A DNA stretch of 23,485 nucleotides, taken from Scytalidium lignicola (lineage: Eukaryota; Ascomycota; Leotiomycetes). Under the pieces are notes generated by a model that searched no databases, was not told the origin of the DNA, and was given only the letters and a program-made list of their open reading frames with translations. Both the position numbers and the translations under genes were made by a program. Every line of letters starts with the position of its first letter. Position 1 is the first letter of the stretch. This document shows positions 9,795 to 19,019 of this stretch, in pieces. The DNA lies in NCBI GenBank assembly GCA_002812745.2, contig NCSJ02000488.1, positions 1 through 23,485 on the forward strand, read 5' to 3'.

Positions 9795-10100
9795 CTATTA
9801 TAAACATTTGTTAAGTACCTTAATGTCTTTCTCTTGAGGATTAACCATCTGGGTAATNAAAAAAAAAAGATCAAAAGCAACCTTTGGTTAACTAATAATA
9901 GTTATATATACTCTTTGAGCNTTTTTAAGCTACATATTAGTCTTTAAGTATTATTGCCTTTTATAAGGTTCCTTTTATACTAACAAGGTTTAATAGTTAA
10001 GAGTTAACAAGCTTAAGGTTCTTGTACTATTGTTCTTGGTTAAAGGAAATCAAGTTATTATTTAGGGTAATCAAGTTATTATTGAATTTAATCAGGTTAT
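9795..10100 (-). pseudogene. Copia RNase H, N-terminal part
   Basis: Legible segments are KAIILKD, a stop, YVA, then after a poorly readable part TQMVNPQEKDIKVLNKCL (9800-9850). This matches the start of RNase H in this copia lineage. After the Leu come three stops (TAA TAG TAA) and then gypsy-type residues in the same frame. Two N characters (9858, 9921) lie within. The catalytic Asp residues expected further on are absent because the sequence switches family. Confidence 0.6.
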
Positions 10101-10149
10101 TGATTACAAGTATCTCCTTAGCCTTAGCCTGAAATTTAAGCTTCTTTTG

Positions 10150-10850
10150 CTTAACATTTGCAAAGGTGTTATCAGTTAAAAACAATATATCATCAGTTTA
10201 TAAGTTAACAATTCCAAATCTAAGGGTATTAATGTATAATAAGCAAGGGTTATATGTAGACTAGCTTATCTAAAGTTGTTTAACATAATAGTAATAATAA
10301 GTATTAAACCAATGGTTCTTTACTTTAAGGACTTTGTATAAAAGCTTAATAACCTTTAAAACAATGTCTTCTTCTATGTTTAACTTTGTAAGAAGACAAA
10401 TATAAAAGTTATGATTTAGATTTGTATTCAATTAAACATAAACTTGTAATATATTTTATAAGTAAAACNTTTTTCTTTAACATTATAATTATAATAATTA
10501 AAATCAAGTGTTAACTAACTTATTAGATTATAAGTGATTAAGTTAAAACCAAGTCCTTTTTAACATTATTATAAGCTTGAACAATTAAGTATAACTTTTC
10601 AAAGGTTAAGCTTGTTTTAACATTCTTAACCTTATTAACAAACTTGGAATTAAAGATTCTAATGCCTTTTAAGACAAGTAATATAAGTATAACTTTGAAT
10701 ACACCCTTTTTAAATAGCTTATTAATTTCCTTATGTTAAGATTCTTTAAATTATTCTGCTGAAAGCATAGTTCAAAGTTCTTATTGTATATAAATTGTAA
10801 TATCAACTATTAAAGCTTGAACAACATTCTTTTAAGGTTTATTACAATGT
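10150..10850 (-). pseudogene. Copia reverse transcriptase
   Basis: Landmarks in order are KEINKLFKKGVFKVILI (about 10700), GIRIFNSKFVNKVKN, FEKLYLIVQAYNN, then the palm motif TDD in TDDILFLTDNTFANVK (Thr-Asp-Asp codons at 10189-10197), followed by LIKFNNNLITLNNNLISFNQ. The usual YVDD of copia is replaced by TDD, which I recall as normal for one fungal copia lineage. An N at 10469 lies in the middle, where the reading is weak. Stops are TAA or TAG at Gln positions. Confidence 0.8.
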
Positions 10851-10959
10851 TGTTTAAGTAGCTTTATAAGTATAATTAATGCTAGTTGAAGTTTAGCTTG
10901 AATTATATCCTTATCATATTGGATTTCCTAAGTGTTTTGTAATTGTTAAGTATTTTATA

Positions 10960-11960
10960 ATTCTTAAATGTTATCTTCTTTTAGATATAGTTTTACTATA
11001 GTACTTCTGAACTTTGTAAAGCTATTTGGTAATTGTAGTTTGCAAGTCTTGTTGTTCATTTCTAACAACTTGAATAAGCCTTTCCAACTTCTAATATGCC
11101 CTTTATTACCCTTATACCATACAAGTACATTTGAATTAAGTAATAAGTCATAGATAACTATTGTTAAAGGTTTATTTCATTAATTTAAGGCATCTTATAC
11201 TTGTCTTTAAGCATGATAAGCCTTGATCTTGTTCATGGCCTTTTTAACTGTTATAGCTTGTTAAACTACTAAAAGGGCAAGAACATCAAATTCTGATATA
11301 CAAGGGAATGCTTTAAAGACAAGTAAGGTTGGTATAAGGTTGTTAAGACTTGTTATATCATTTACAACCTTAATAACTATTTGTAAAGCTATATCCTTGT
11401 CAAGATCAAGGAGTTCCTCAAAGACAATTTGATATGCTTAACATAAAACAGTATAATAGTGTTTAACCTTTCTAATTGACTAATATACCTTTACAAGTAC
11501 ATACTTAGTGAAGATGCTTATCATAACAGCAAGGTGCTTGAAATCCTTGTTGATAAAGCTCTTACTAATGTTATAAGTAACTAATTCAAGAGGTTTAAGA
11601 TAAGTATCAATCTAGTAGGTTTATAAAGTGTTCTAAACATGTTTTGCAAAGATATTTTATAATTATCAAGTAGTCTAAAAGCTTGTAACTTTGTTGACAA
11701 TATGTAAAACAAGCTTATTATTAATATATATAACATTAACCAAAATTATGTAATTAAATTCAATATCATCTTAAAAGGTAAACTTAAATCTACTAAGTAA
11801 TTTGCTATGTTTTTAACAATAGTTATAAAATTGGATAAGATACTAAAGTACTTTATTATTAACCTCATACTTTAAACACTTTAGAATTCTATATAACCTT
11901 CTAATTAATAAGTAATTAAAACAATAATGTAAACGATATAATTCAACTTTAATTAAGTAA
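10960..11960 (-). pseudogene. Copia integrase
   Basis: The zinc region reads LHYCFNYLLIRRLYRILK (about 11890-11930) and FYNYC, where a His-x-x-x-Phe-Gly-His start and Cys pair are expected. The core starts at ILVNVIYINNKLVLHIVNKV, with the catalytic Asp changed to Asn, and continues through FKHLAVMISIFTKYV and IVFEELLDLDKDIALQIV. The C-terminal part is well preserved: YDLLLNSNVLVWYKGNKGH, WKGLFKLLEMNNKTCKL and FTKFRSTIVKLYLKED (10990-11160). The same frame continues into RT. Small plus-strand frames in this interval are shadows of it. Confidence 0.8.
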
Positions 11961-12199
11961 TATATATTGTTATTAAAAGAGTCTATTAAGAAGATGTATA
12001 AAGAGTCATTCTATAACTAAAACGTATAACTAAAATGTTGAATTACAAGTATCTTATTATTAGAAATAACAAGCTTATTTTTAACATTATTATAATAAAT
12101 GCTTAAACAATTCATATCAGTTAATGAAAGTAAAAATAAGATGTTTATATTAATAACATAAAATTAGACCTTGTTAAAAGGGGTATAAATGTTAATTAA

Positions 12200-12450
12200 A
12201 CTAATTAAGCTTATAATGCTTATTTTAAACTGTACAAATACATTGCCTTTTGTAAATTCATCAATTGAAATAATATTATTAAGGTTTTAATAAATAATAT
12301 ACTAATTATAACTAGTTATAAACTTCTTTGACATACTTATGTCAATCATGATATTATAGAATATTTCTAATGTATATCTAAAGGTGATAATAGTATTGTA
12401 TACAAAGGAGTCCTTTTCATTATAGTCTACAACAATATGTCAAGTTATAA
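12200..12450 (-). pseudogene. Copia aspartic protease
   Basis: The stretch DSFVYNTIITFRYTLEIFYN leads to IMIDISMSKKFITSYN, which matches the IMIDTGASKKST-type active site of this lineage. The catalytic Asp (codon 12341-12343) remains, but Thr-Gly-Ala became Ile-Ser-Met. Downstream GNVFVQFKISIISLISLI forms the second part of the fold. Preceding it is an acidic Asp/Leu/Glu repeat. Confidence 0.7.
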
Positions 12451-12606
12451 GTGTATATTCAAAAGCATAATTAACAAGGAATACTAAAGCTTTAATTACA
12501 TTTGCTAAATTAACAATACTAATAAAAGTAATATAACNTTTGATAAGCTCTTATATGAAAATAAAGCTTTGATCTTCGTTACTCTTAATGGTTATTATAA
12601 GTACCT

Positions 12607-12662
12607 TAAGGTCTTCAAAGTCTTCAAGGTCTTCAAGATCATCAAGGTCATTGTTATCAAGG
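12607..12662 (-). repeat. Nine-base repeat encoding an acidic Leu-Glu-Asp run
   Basis: On the plus strand GTCTTCAAG-like units recur (GTCTTCAAA, GTCTTCAAG, GTCTTCAAG, ATCATCAAG, GTCATTGTT). On the minus strand they encode NNDLDDLEDLEDFEDLK between the Gag zinc knuckle and the protease. It is probably a short in-frame tandem duplication within the copia polyprotein. Confidence 0.6.
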
Positions 12663-12769
12663 TTTATAACTTCTTTACTTTTAAACTCAATAAGATATTA
12701 ACAAAATTTCTTATTAAATCATTAATCAAACTACTTCTTAAAGTAACTTTTTAACTCTTTATACTTCTT

Positions 12770-14300
12770 CTCAGTATAATTATATAATATACAACCTTCN
12801 TTTTTTACATACAAAACAACATTTCTTGTTAAACTATCTTCTTAACTAGTTATTCTAGGTAAAAGGATAATAACCTTACTTATAATAATAATGATTTATA
12901 AAGAAAGTACTAGTTTGGATAACATTGTTTACCTTCTTCTATATTGTAATTAATGAATGTAAGTTGTTGAGTAAACTAGCAATAGTTGATGATAGCTTAA
13001 AACAAGTATATTAACAAGTTAGTATATCTTAACAAGTGATAATTAACTTATTGTAAATAAAGGTATTATTCTATAAGGTAAAGTTTAAGTTATATTAAAG
13101 GTATTATAACTTACTTAAGAGTAGTTAAAAGCATTTAAAAGTTAGTTTACCTTCATTTCAGATTATAATTAACTTAAGGTTTACTTCATTCTACTTTAAC
13201 AATATACTTCTCTTGTATTTAAAGCCTTTAAAGTAATTATAAACTTTAATACACAACTCTTTAAAAGATAAAGTAGCTAAAGTATTATTAGTATAAAAGA
13301 AGTCCAAAGTTAAGCCTTTTAGCATATTGAGAAAAGCTTTTGCTTAAGCTTGTTATAGTATGTTAACTCTCTTATAAATATCCTGAAAAATAATAAGTTT
13401 AAAGTTAAAGTTATCTTTATCATTATTATACTTATTTTCTTTAATATACATCTTTACTAAGTTTGTAAGCTTCTTCTTATAACCTTATACTTAATGTAAT
13501 AATAAAGAAGGCTTAATTTGTAGAAGAATATTCTCTACTTATAACAAAGGTAATAACCTTGAACATATAAGTATATTCTTTACTTATACTAATAATAATA
13601 CACTTGAACATAAAGGTGTTTGTTATTAAGTCTAAGCTTTAAAAACTCTTGAAATATTGTATATTTCTTCTTCATCTTCTTTTAAAATGTTGATCAGAAG
13701 TAGCTTTCTATTATTAAGTCTGTAGTTAATCACATTTAAGAAAGTTTAATTATACTTTTGAATATATTTGTTAATCTTATCATTAGTTTATTCTGTAAGT
13801 TCTTCCNTTTTTTAGTGTTTTAGTCATTGTATATAATATTAGCGTTTTATTACTTCTAATCTATATTCCTCATACTTATAAGAATATTCAGAAGGTTTTT
13901 AAGGTGTTAGTAATAACTCTTATAAAAGAAGCTTCTATAAAGTTGTAAAAGTCTTCTTTAAAGGCTTCTCACAAGTTATAATCAATCTATTCCTCATTTT
14001 TATACTTGTGTTATTTGGATTTGATATATCCATTAAGCTTTACAGTAGTTATAATAAATGAATTAAAAGCAAAATCAATGAATTAATCTTCAGAACCTTC
14101 TTCCCTTAAGTTATTTGCTATCTCAAGCCTTAAATCTTCCTTTTCCTTAATACTAAGTAAAGACAAAGTTTACTTTACAATGATTATAAGATCAAAGTTA
14201 AAAACAAGTTTAAAGGATATACCCTTAGACAGTTTCAACTTGTTATTTAAAGTTTATGATTACTTAAACTGTTTACTCTTCCTTAGCTTAAATCCTTGTA
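12770..14300 (-). pseudogene. Copia Gag
   Basis: From the N-terminus: a weakly readable start (about 14290), then IKEKEDLRLEIANNLREEGS (about 14090-14150). The well-preserved central part runs MLKGLTLDFFYTNNTLATLS (13268-13325), FKELCIKVYNYFKGFKYKRS and NNTFIYNKLIITC (about 13030-13060). The zinc knuckle CFVCKK-x-GC lies near 12795-12818, followed by YNYTEKK, where the His may read Tyr. The central block matches the Gag of this fungal copia lineage closely. The N at 12800 falls inside the knuckle and marks the frame change to the protease frame. Confidence 0.75.
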
Positions 14301-14315
14301 CTATAAGTTTTGCAA

Positions 14316-14560
14316 AAACTAAAGGTGTTAAAGTCAAAAGTATTAAAGGTATTGAAATAAGGAAAAGTTAAAGTAAAAGGAAGTCAAAGGTATTAAAAGT
14401 GCTTTAGGTATTAAAGTAAAAGGAAATTAAATTAGAAGGAAGTCAAAGTAAGAAGAAGTTGAAGATGCTTAAGTAAGAAGAAGTTAAAATNAAAAGAAAG
14501 TTAAAGATGTTAAAGATGTTAAAGTAAAAGTAAAATNAAAAAGAAGTTAATACTTTAATA
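14316..14560 (+). repeat. Purine-rich degenerate repeat tract
   Basis: Units resembling AAAGTAAAAGGAAGTTAAAG and AAAGATGTTAAAG recur for about 250 bases, with almost all C and T confined to GTTAAAG or GTCAAAG steps. Two N characters (14491, 14537) lie at A-runs. It sits just upstream of the copia Gag start on the other strand. The Lys/Val-rich plus-strand frame ending at 14371 is a by-product of the repeat, not a gene. Confidence 0.55.
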
Positions 14561-14737
14561 AAAGGAATTTAGAAATAATAAAATAAAGAGTTTTAAGAAT
14601 AAAGGGTTAAGAATACTAAGAGTATAAAAGTTAAAGGTATTATAATTATAAGCTAACTTTACTCTTGATTGCTAATTATATACTTTGTATATACAAGTTA
14701 AAGTGATAATAAGCAATAAGCTATACTATATAAAGTA

Positions 14738-14890
14738 GAAAGATGTATTAAAACATAGAAAGATGTCTTAGTAAGATAGAAAGTTGTCTTAATAAATAGT
14801 AAAGTACTTTAAGGAATAAGAAAGTACTTTAGAGGACAAAAAAAGTATTTTAATAAGTAGTAAAGTACTTTAGAAGGAATAAATTGTATT
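14738..14890. repeat. Minisatellite of about 20-21 bp with a palindromic core
   Basis: At least seven units follow one another: three of the type TAGAAAGATGTCTTAGTAAGA, then four of the type AAAGTACTTTAAGGAATAAG. The perfect palindrome AAAGTACTTT recurs at 14801, 14821 and 14862, with a one-base variant at about 14841, so the step is 20-21 bases. It lies between the minus-strand copia and the plus-strand gypsy and may belong to an untranslated region or LTR of either. Confidence 0.65.
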
Positions 14891-15399
14891 AAGGAGAGTA
14901 AAGAAATATACTAAGTAATTGTAAAGGTATAAAAGGAAGCTAGTTAGAAGAAGTGTAAATAAATGGATTTTGTTAAGAAGATACTAATTAAAGGTTTAAG
15001 AGTATGTAGAAATTGTAAGAGAAGATATAATAAGCAAGAATTAAAGGATTGAAGGTTAAGGAGATTGCAAAGGTAAAAACTAGTAGTTTTATATGTAAAT
15101 TAACTATGTGTTATTAATATAAGTCTGTGTTTTCAAAGTTGAAAGGACAAGCCTTGAAGGTATTCAATAGCTTAATTAAGTTATTCTTTAATGNAAAAAG
15201 ACCAAAGATCAAAGGTCTTAAAACCTGTTCTTAATAAAGGTTTAACATAAGTGAAATTACTCTTTAGACTAAAGTTATCAAAGTAACACAAATCATATAA
15301 GCTAACCTTTCTCTTCAAAGTAATAAACTGTATATTCTGTCTGATTTGTAAGATTTAACTGATCAATGTCAGTTCACCTTTACAATGAACATACATCTC
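14891..15399 (+). other. Probable 5' part of the plus-strand gypsy, mostly unreadable
   Basis: A plus-strand frame from 14961 reads MDFVKKILIKGL then VCRNCKRRYNKQELKD before a TGA, with RLRRLQR after it. This is a C-x2-C motif with basic residues that I cannot assign. At about 15330, NCIFCLICKI might be the remains of a zinc knuckle. An N at 15194 precedes an A-run. No start of Gag or LTR could be found. Confidence 0.3.
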
Positions 15400-16348
15400 C
15401 AATATATAAAGGTAATATATGTTAATATAATAGTTGATTGTTATTAACTATAAGTAAGTTCATATTATAATAGTTATATAAAGAGTACTGTTATACAATA
15501 CTACTCTCCCTTATTATAACCGAATTAACCTTATCTTATTTACACATATACTTAATCTACACATGATTCTAGTTTACATATAACTATACTAACATTAATA
15601 GAACTTTTGTAAAAGAAAAAGTTATAATAAAAACTAAACTTTATATCATGATTATAAAAAGTTATAAAGAAATAATTAAATTTGATGTTATTAATATTAA
15701 AAAGTATAATATAATTCTAAGGTTATTATAAATGAAGAATTATAATCTTAAGATTAATTAAACTACTTATGAAATAAGGTTTACAAAATGTTAGTATAAT
15801 AAGGTAAATAATTTTAGACTTGTAAAGATATACAACATTATAATAAGTAGTAAAGAAGACTTAAAGAGAGTCTTGACTTTATACCTTTAAATATTAAAAC
15901 AGTATAAATAATTTGAGGAATTGTTTATAAAATAGCTTAAAGATATAATGTTATTAGAATATTATGAATAAAATTATGAAATACCTTTGAAAGAAAAATT
16001 TAAATTACCTTTTAAACTTATATATCTTATTAACCTAATACAAGATAAGATTATTAAAGAATAGTTGGACAAGATAATGGTAAAAGGATTTATAAGAGAA
16101 TTATAATCATTGTGTAAAGTACTTTTAATATTTACATCAAAGTTAAAAGACCTTTAAAGGAAGTTTTATGAAGATTATAAAAGGATTAACATAAGAATAA
16201 TGCTAAATTAGTACTTATTACCTTTAATATCAGTTATAAAAGATAAGTTAATAAAAGTTATAATCTTTATTAAGTTGGATTTCTGAGTAAATTTTAATTT
16301 AGTCAGAATAAAAAANGGATAACGAGTAGAAAACAGTTATATAAACAA

Positions 16349-16353
16349 AGTAT
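16349..16353. other. Target-site duplication, left copy (AGTAT)
   Basis: The five bases before the solo LTR are identical to those after it (16710-16714). A five-base duplication is standard for LTR-retrotransposon integrase. Confidence 0.85.
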
Positions 16354-16709
16354 TGTTATAGGTTTTACTTAACAAGCGATTGGTGTAGGCCTGAGGCTCG
16401 ATATATGGCAGAGTGTATATAGAGAACTTAGCGATTATGTGACATGGTTAGGACCTGGGGGACTTGAGGGGTCCAAAGGGTTCATGGACTTATGGGACTT
16501 GTAGGGTCCAGGAGGTTTAGTTGGATTTCATTATCTATATAAGCATGTTGTAGGAACATGAGAGTAGACTTCTTGTGTTCAACTTAAATACATTATTGGA
16601 TCTTACCTTTGACTTAGTCGCTTGTTAAAGTGTTATATGTTTTTGTTGTCCTTGAATATCTACTTTACCCTTGGTTATTTAGTGACTTGGATGGCGTAGT
16701 TTTGTAACA
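16354..16709 (+). mobile_element. Solo LTR, 356 bp, relatively young
   Basis: It begins TGTTATAGG and ends TTTTGTAACA, with TGTTA/TAACA inverted ends, flanked by perfect AGTAT duplications. It is clearly richer in G and C than anything around it and shows little sign of mutation. It contains a direct repeat, GGGACTTGAGGGGTCCA at 16459 and GGGACTTGTAGGGTCCA at 16494, and TATATAAG at 16536-16543, which gives a plus-strand orientation. A solo LTR arises when the two LTRs of a full element recombine and delete the interior. It interrupts the gypsy RT just before the ...NAxxxFQ segment. It is unrelated in sequence to the chromovirus LTR except for the first eight bases. Confidence 0.92.
16536..16543 (+). 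promoter_or_regulatory. TATA box of the solo LTR
   Basis: TATATAAG, 182 bases into the LTR. The same octamer occurs in the chromovirus 5' LTR on the other strand. If functional it could start transcription rightward into the old RT. Confidence 0.5.
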
Positions 16710-16714
16710 AGTAT
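16710..16714. other. Target-site duplication, right copy (AGTAT)
   Basis: Identical to 16349-16353. Removing 16354-16714 restores the RT reading frame. Confidence 0.85.
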
Positions 16715-17010
16715 AAATTGTTTAAAAGCTTAATTATATTATTTAAGCTTATTAATGCTTTGGTTATTATACAAATGGTTAGTAATAAGATTGTTAAGGA
16801 ATTTTTAGACAAATTCATAGTAATATACTTAAATAATATTTTTATATACTTAAAAGTTGAAGAAGAATATAAAGAATATGTTAAGTAAGTTTTAAGAGTA
16901 TTACTTAAGGAAAGAATACATTGTAAACTAATTAAGTATAAGTTTTATGTTAAAGAAGTTAAGTTATTATTATTATTTTTATATTATAAGTTATAAGGTT
17001 ACCTTAAGGG

Positions 17011-17520
17011 TATACAAGATAATTATACTGTTATATAAGAAATTATATTAACTTCTTAACTAGGTGAAAACTTTTATGTTATTCTTTATTTGCTTAAGTA
17101 TAATTGTCTTGCTTTGTCTTTATTATCCTCTTGTTTAGTACTTAACTTATTAACTTAGTTAAGAAGAGTTTTATTATATTATTAAGTTAATAATTAATAA
17201 CTTAATTCTTTAAGATATTATTACTTTATTATTATCTTCTTTTATTCTTAAATCCTTAATTATATTGTTAATTTATACTTTTATAACCTTCTTATAATTA
17301 ATACTTAATTAATAATTTGTTTATATCCTTGATAATTTCTTAATATCTCTTTTAAGTCTCTTGTTGTATAAGCCTTTATTTTAAGGCNTTTTTCTTGTTT
17401 ATTCTAGGTTTAAATAATTAATAATTAAATAACGAGTTATTTCTTTTATAAGTTTATAATTATATAATAATATATTTATATTAAGTATATAATATTTAAA
17501 TAAATATACTTATAATCTAA
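17011..17520. other. Very AT-rich stretch, unidentified
   Basis: The sequence after the RT should hold gypsy RNase H but does not read as such. On the minus strand (about 17100-17400) a frame broken only by TAA/TAG and an N at 17388 contains AYTTRDLKEILRNYQGYKQI and NKLSTKQEDNKDKARQLYLS. It looks like degraded coding sequence, but I do not recognise the family. Confidence 0.3.
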
Positions 17521-17763
17521 TTTTACTAATTGTTGGTAGAATAGTGGTTATGTACATGTGATATTTATGTGTTTTTGTAAGTTAGTCCTGATTAGGTAGT
17601 GGGAATGAGTGAAGCTTTTATAGTTTCGCNTTTTTTACCTTTAATCGTGGAATAATCATGGAATAGTATAACAGTATATTATGTATATTATGTATTGTAC
17701 TATGTGTTATAGGTGAACTGATATTGATTAGTTTGTATATACAGATTAGGAGATTATTGTTTA

Positions 17764-18015
17764 ATTGGTGGGATATTCGGTGGTCTTTTTTTTAAAGTTG
17801 AATCTTGGGAGATTATGACTTGTTCGGTGGGACATTCGGTGGTCTTCTTACAAAGTTGTAATTTACCTTAGTTGAAGGGGGAAACAGTTATTCAATAATT
17901 ATAGCTTGATCAGTGGGATGTTTGATGGTCCTTTTTTATAGTTGTTGTTATTGAACTTGTTTTTGTTAAAAACAACATGTTTGGTTGGACATCAGGCAGT
18001 TTATTTATAGAGTTG
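17764..18015 (+). repeat. Four spaced copies of a 37-bp repeat
   Basis: Copies lie at 17764-17800, 17822-17858, 17908-17944 and 17979-18015, each ending in AGTTG. The first two share TTCGGTGGTCTT and a GGTGGGA-type start. The third and fourth have diverged mainly by transitions (CAGTGGGATGTTTGATGGTC; TTGGTTGGACATCAGGCAG). Inside a unit the step GGTGGGACATTCGGTGG is itself a partial duplication. Steps between copies are 58, 86 and 71 bases, so it is not a simple tandem array. No coding sequence covers it. Confidence 0.75.
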
Positions 18016-18415
18016 TGTGGTTAAACAATTGACTAATTCTATTTGAAAAACTACTCTTTTATCTTTTATTTTCATTAATTTTTATTCAAAAATCATTACT
18101 TTCTTTATATCTTTTATTTTGGACTGGAAACAACATGTTAAGCTACTAAAACCATGATCTTTTACCTTACTTTTACTTTCATTACAGAATTATAGGCCTT
18201 TACAAGTATATAGGAGAACTTTAAGAGCTTATGGAACTTTATGTTCAGGAAGACTAAGAAGTTATTATATCCTTGAAAAACTTCTGTTCAAGCCTTTGTG
18301 ATTATAGAGTTTATTACTTGTAGGTAAATACTCTTTGTACTTATGTGTAATCAGCTTTGTTTTATAGTTAATTAAGCATCTTGTGCTAGTATTAGTAGAT
18401 TATATGTATACAGCT

Positions 18416-18872
18416 TAGGAATAACAGGAAACATGGTGGAAATAGGAGACATAGCAGGGAATACAAGGGAAAACAGACTGGAAACTGTTGTAAGGGTGAT
18501 GGAGAGTATTGTAAGGGTGAATTAGGAGGTATGAATTGAGAAATGGAAATGGGGAATAATGATTAGACTTACGAAGAATGATTAGCTTGAATTCTTGGAA
18601 ACCAAAGTTTATGAATATTGTCTTGACAAGAGAAGTAATGTAGACCTTTGAGACTTGTTCTAAGATAATTTTAAGGACTTTACCATTGACTACTTTAGAA
18701 TAATTCCTCAGAAAGAGCTATAAGACTTATGTAATTGCCTTTGCTGTGGTGGTGTACGGGTGATGCATAACAACAGGAATATTATAATCGCTTAGACTCT
18801 TGTGGATGTATTACAAGAGGAAGAACAATATGTATAGGATGAAGAGGACTTTAGAGATACCCTTTATAACCT
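18416..18872 (+). pseudogene. Gag-like reading frame, probably gypsy type
   Basis: One plus-strand frame runs from about 18416, with an ATG at 18433, to about 18872. It is broken only by TAG, TGA and TAA. Legible segments are MVEIGDIAGNTRENRLETVV, LEFLETKVYEYCLDKRSNVD, FKDFTIDYFRIIPQKEL, LCNCLCCGGVRVMHNNRNII and TLVDVLQEEEQY followed by DEEDFRDTL. The pattern (an acidic helical part, then GGVRxxHNxxxIIIA, then LxDVLQEEE) resembles the N-terminal region of Gag-like proteins of fungal gypsy elements as I remember them, but I cannot confirm the family. Preservation is better than in neighbouring stretches. No Pol follows, so this is a fragment. Confidence 0.5.
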
Positions 18873-19019
18873 TTAAAAGGGATTTATTAGGTTTTCTTGA
18901 GGTAAATCTAAAATTTTAGATATATATCCTTTTTCAAATATTTTTGGTTGATTTTTTGATAATTTAAAATCAATATTATTTTGAATAATATTTATATCAA
19001 TTGAAGTAGAATAAGACAT
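18873..19019 (-). CDS. Small intact ORF, 48 codons, unidentified
   Basis: The ORF starts with ATG at 19017-19019 and ends with TAA at 18873-18875, with no internal stop. The protein starts MSYSTSIDINIIQNNIDF and ends DLPQENLINPF. Codon use favours A- and T-ending codons, and the base pattern (TATT, TTTT, CAAAA) is unlike the mutated elements around it. It matches no family I know. A plus-strand reading of the same DNA continues the Gag-like frame with four TGA stops, so it may simply be non-coding. With so few codons, chance is a real possibility. Confidence 0.25.
   Translation of the reverse strand: MSYSTSIDINIIQNNIDFKLSKNQPKIFEKGYISKILDLPQENLINPF

Larger units (their letters stand above)
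9795..14300 (-). mobile_element. Ty1/copia-type retrotransposon, minus strand, truncated in RNase H
   Basis: The minus-strand order is Gag (about 14300-12770), protease (about 12340), integrase (about 11960-10960), RT (about 10850-10150) and part of RNase H (10100-9795). Integrase before RT defines the copia superfamily. The protein type matches a fungal lineage whose RT carries TDD rather than YVDD. Protease, integrase and RT share one frame over about 1.6 kb. The 5' LTR was not found; it should lie beyond 14300, where only repeats are visible. The 3' end is lost at the junction with gypsy sequence near 9790. Confidence 0.8.
15400..17010 (+). pseudogene. Plus-strand Ty3/gypsy protease and reverse transcriptase, split by a solo LTR
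   Basis: The protease is faint: IYVNIIVDCY, with Asp at 15436-15438, then EIIKFDVINIKKYNIILRLL near 15690-15730. The RT reads FEELFIKQLKD, YEIPLKEKFKLPFKLIY, IMVKGFIREL, FIKLDF and VRIKK up to 16316. It is then cut by an inserted LTR at 16354-16709 and resumes with LIILFKLINALVIIQMVSNK, EFLDKFIVIYLNNIFIYLK and KYKFYVKEV. When the LTR and one copy of its target duplication are skipped, the frame is continuous, and KYKLF before SLIILF is as expected. The catalytic YLDD reads YLNN (16826-16837), both Asp lost by G-to-A changes. RNase H and integrase are not recognisable beyond 17010. It is a different family from the two minus-strand gypsy elements. Confidence 0.8.

Noticed and set aside
10968..11153. 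Plus-strand 61-codon ORF
   Set aside because: It is antisense to the well-recognised copia integrase C-terminal region.
12569..12754. Plus-strand 61-codon ORF with Lys/Val/Phe repeats
   Set aside because: It is antisense to the acidic Leu-Glu-Asp repeat of the copia polyprotein; its repeat structure is that of the nine-base DNA repeat.
14180..14371. Plus-strand 63-codon ORF
   Set aside because: It overlaps copia Gag on the other strand and ends in the purine-rich repeat; nothing protein-like is seen in it.
17764..18015. CRISPR array
   Set aside because: Four diverged repeats with spacers of uneven length, in a fungal retroelement context with no cas genes; the array does not fit.
17531..18135. 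A 605-bp LTR with TGTTG/CAACA ends enclosing the 37-bp repeats
   Set aside because: The ends fit and the position upstream of the Gag-like frame is attractive, but no partner copy, no target duplication and no primer site (the following bases are TGTTAAGC) support it.
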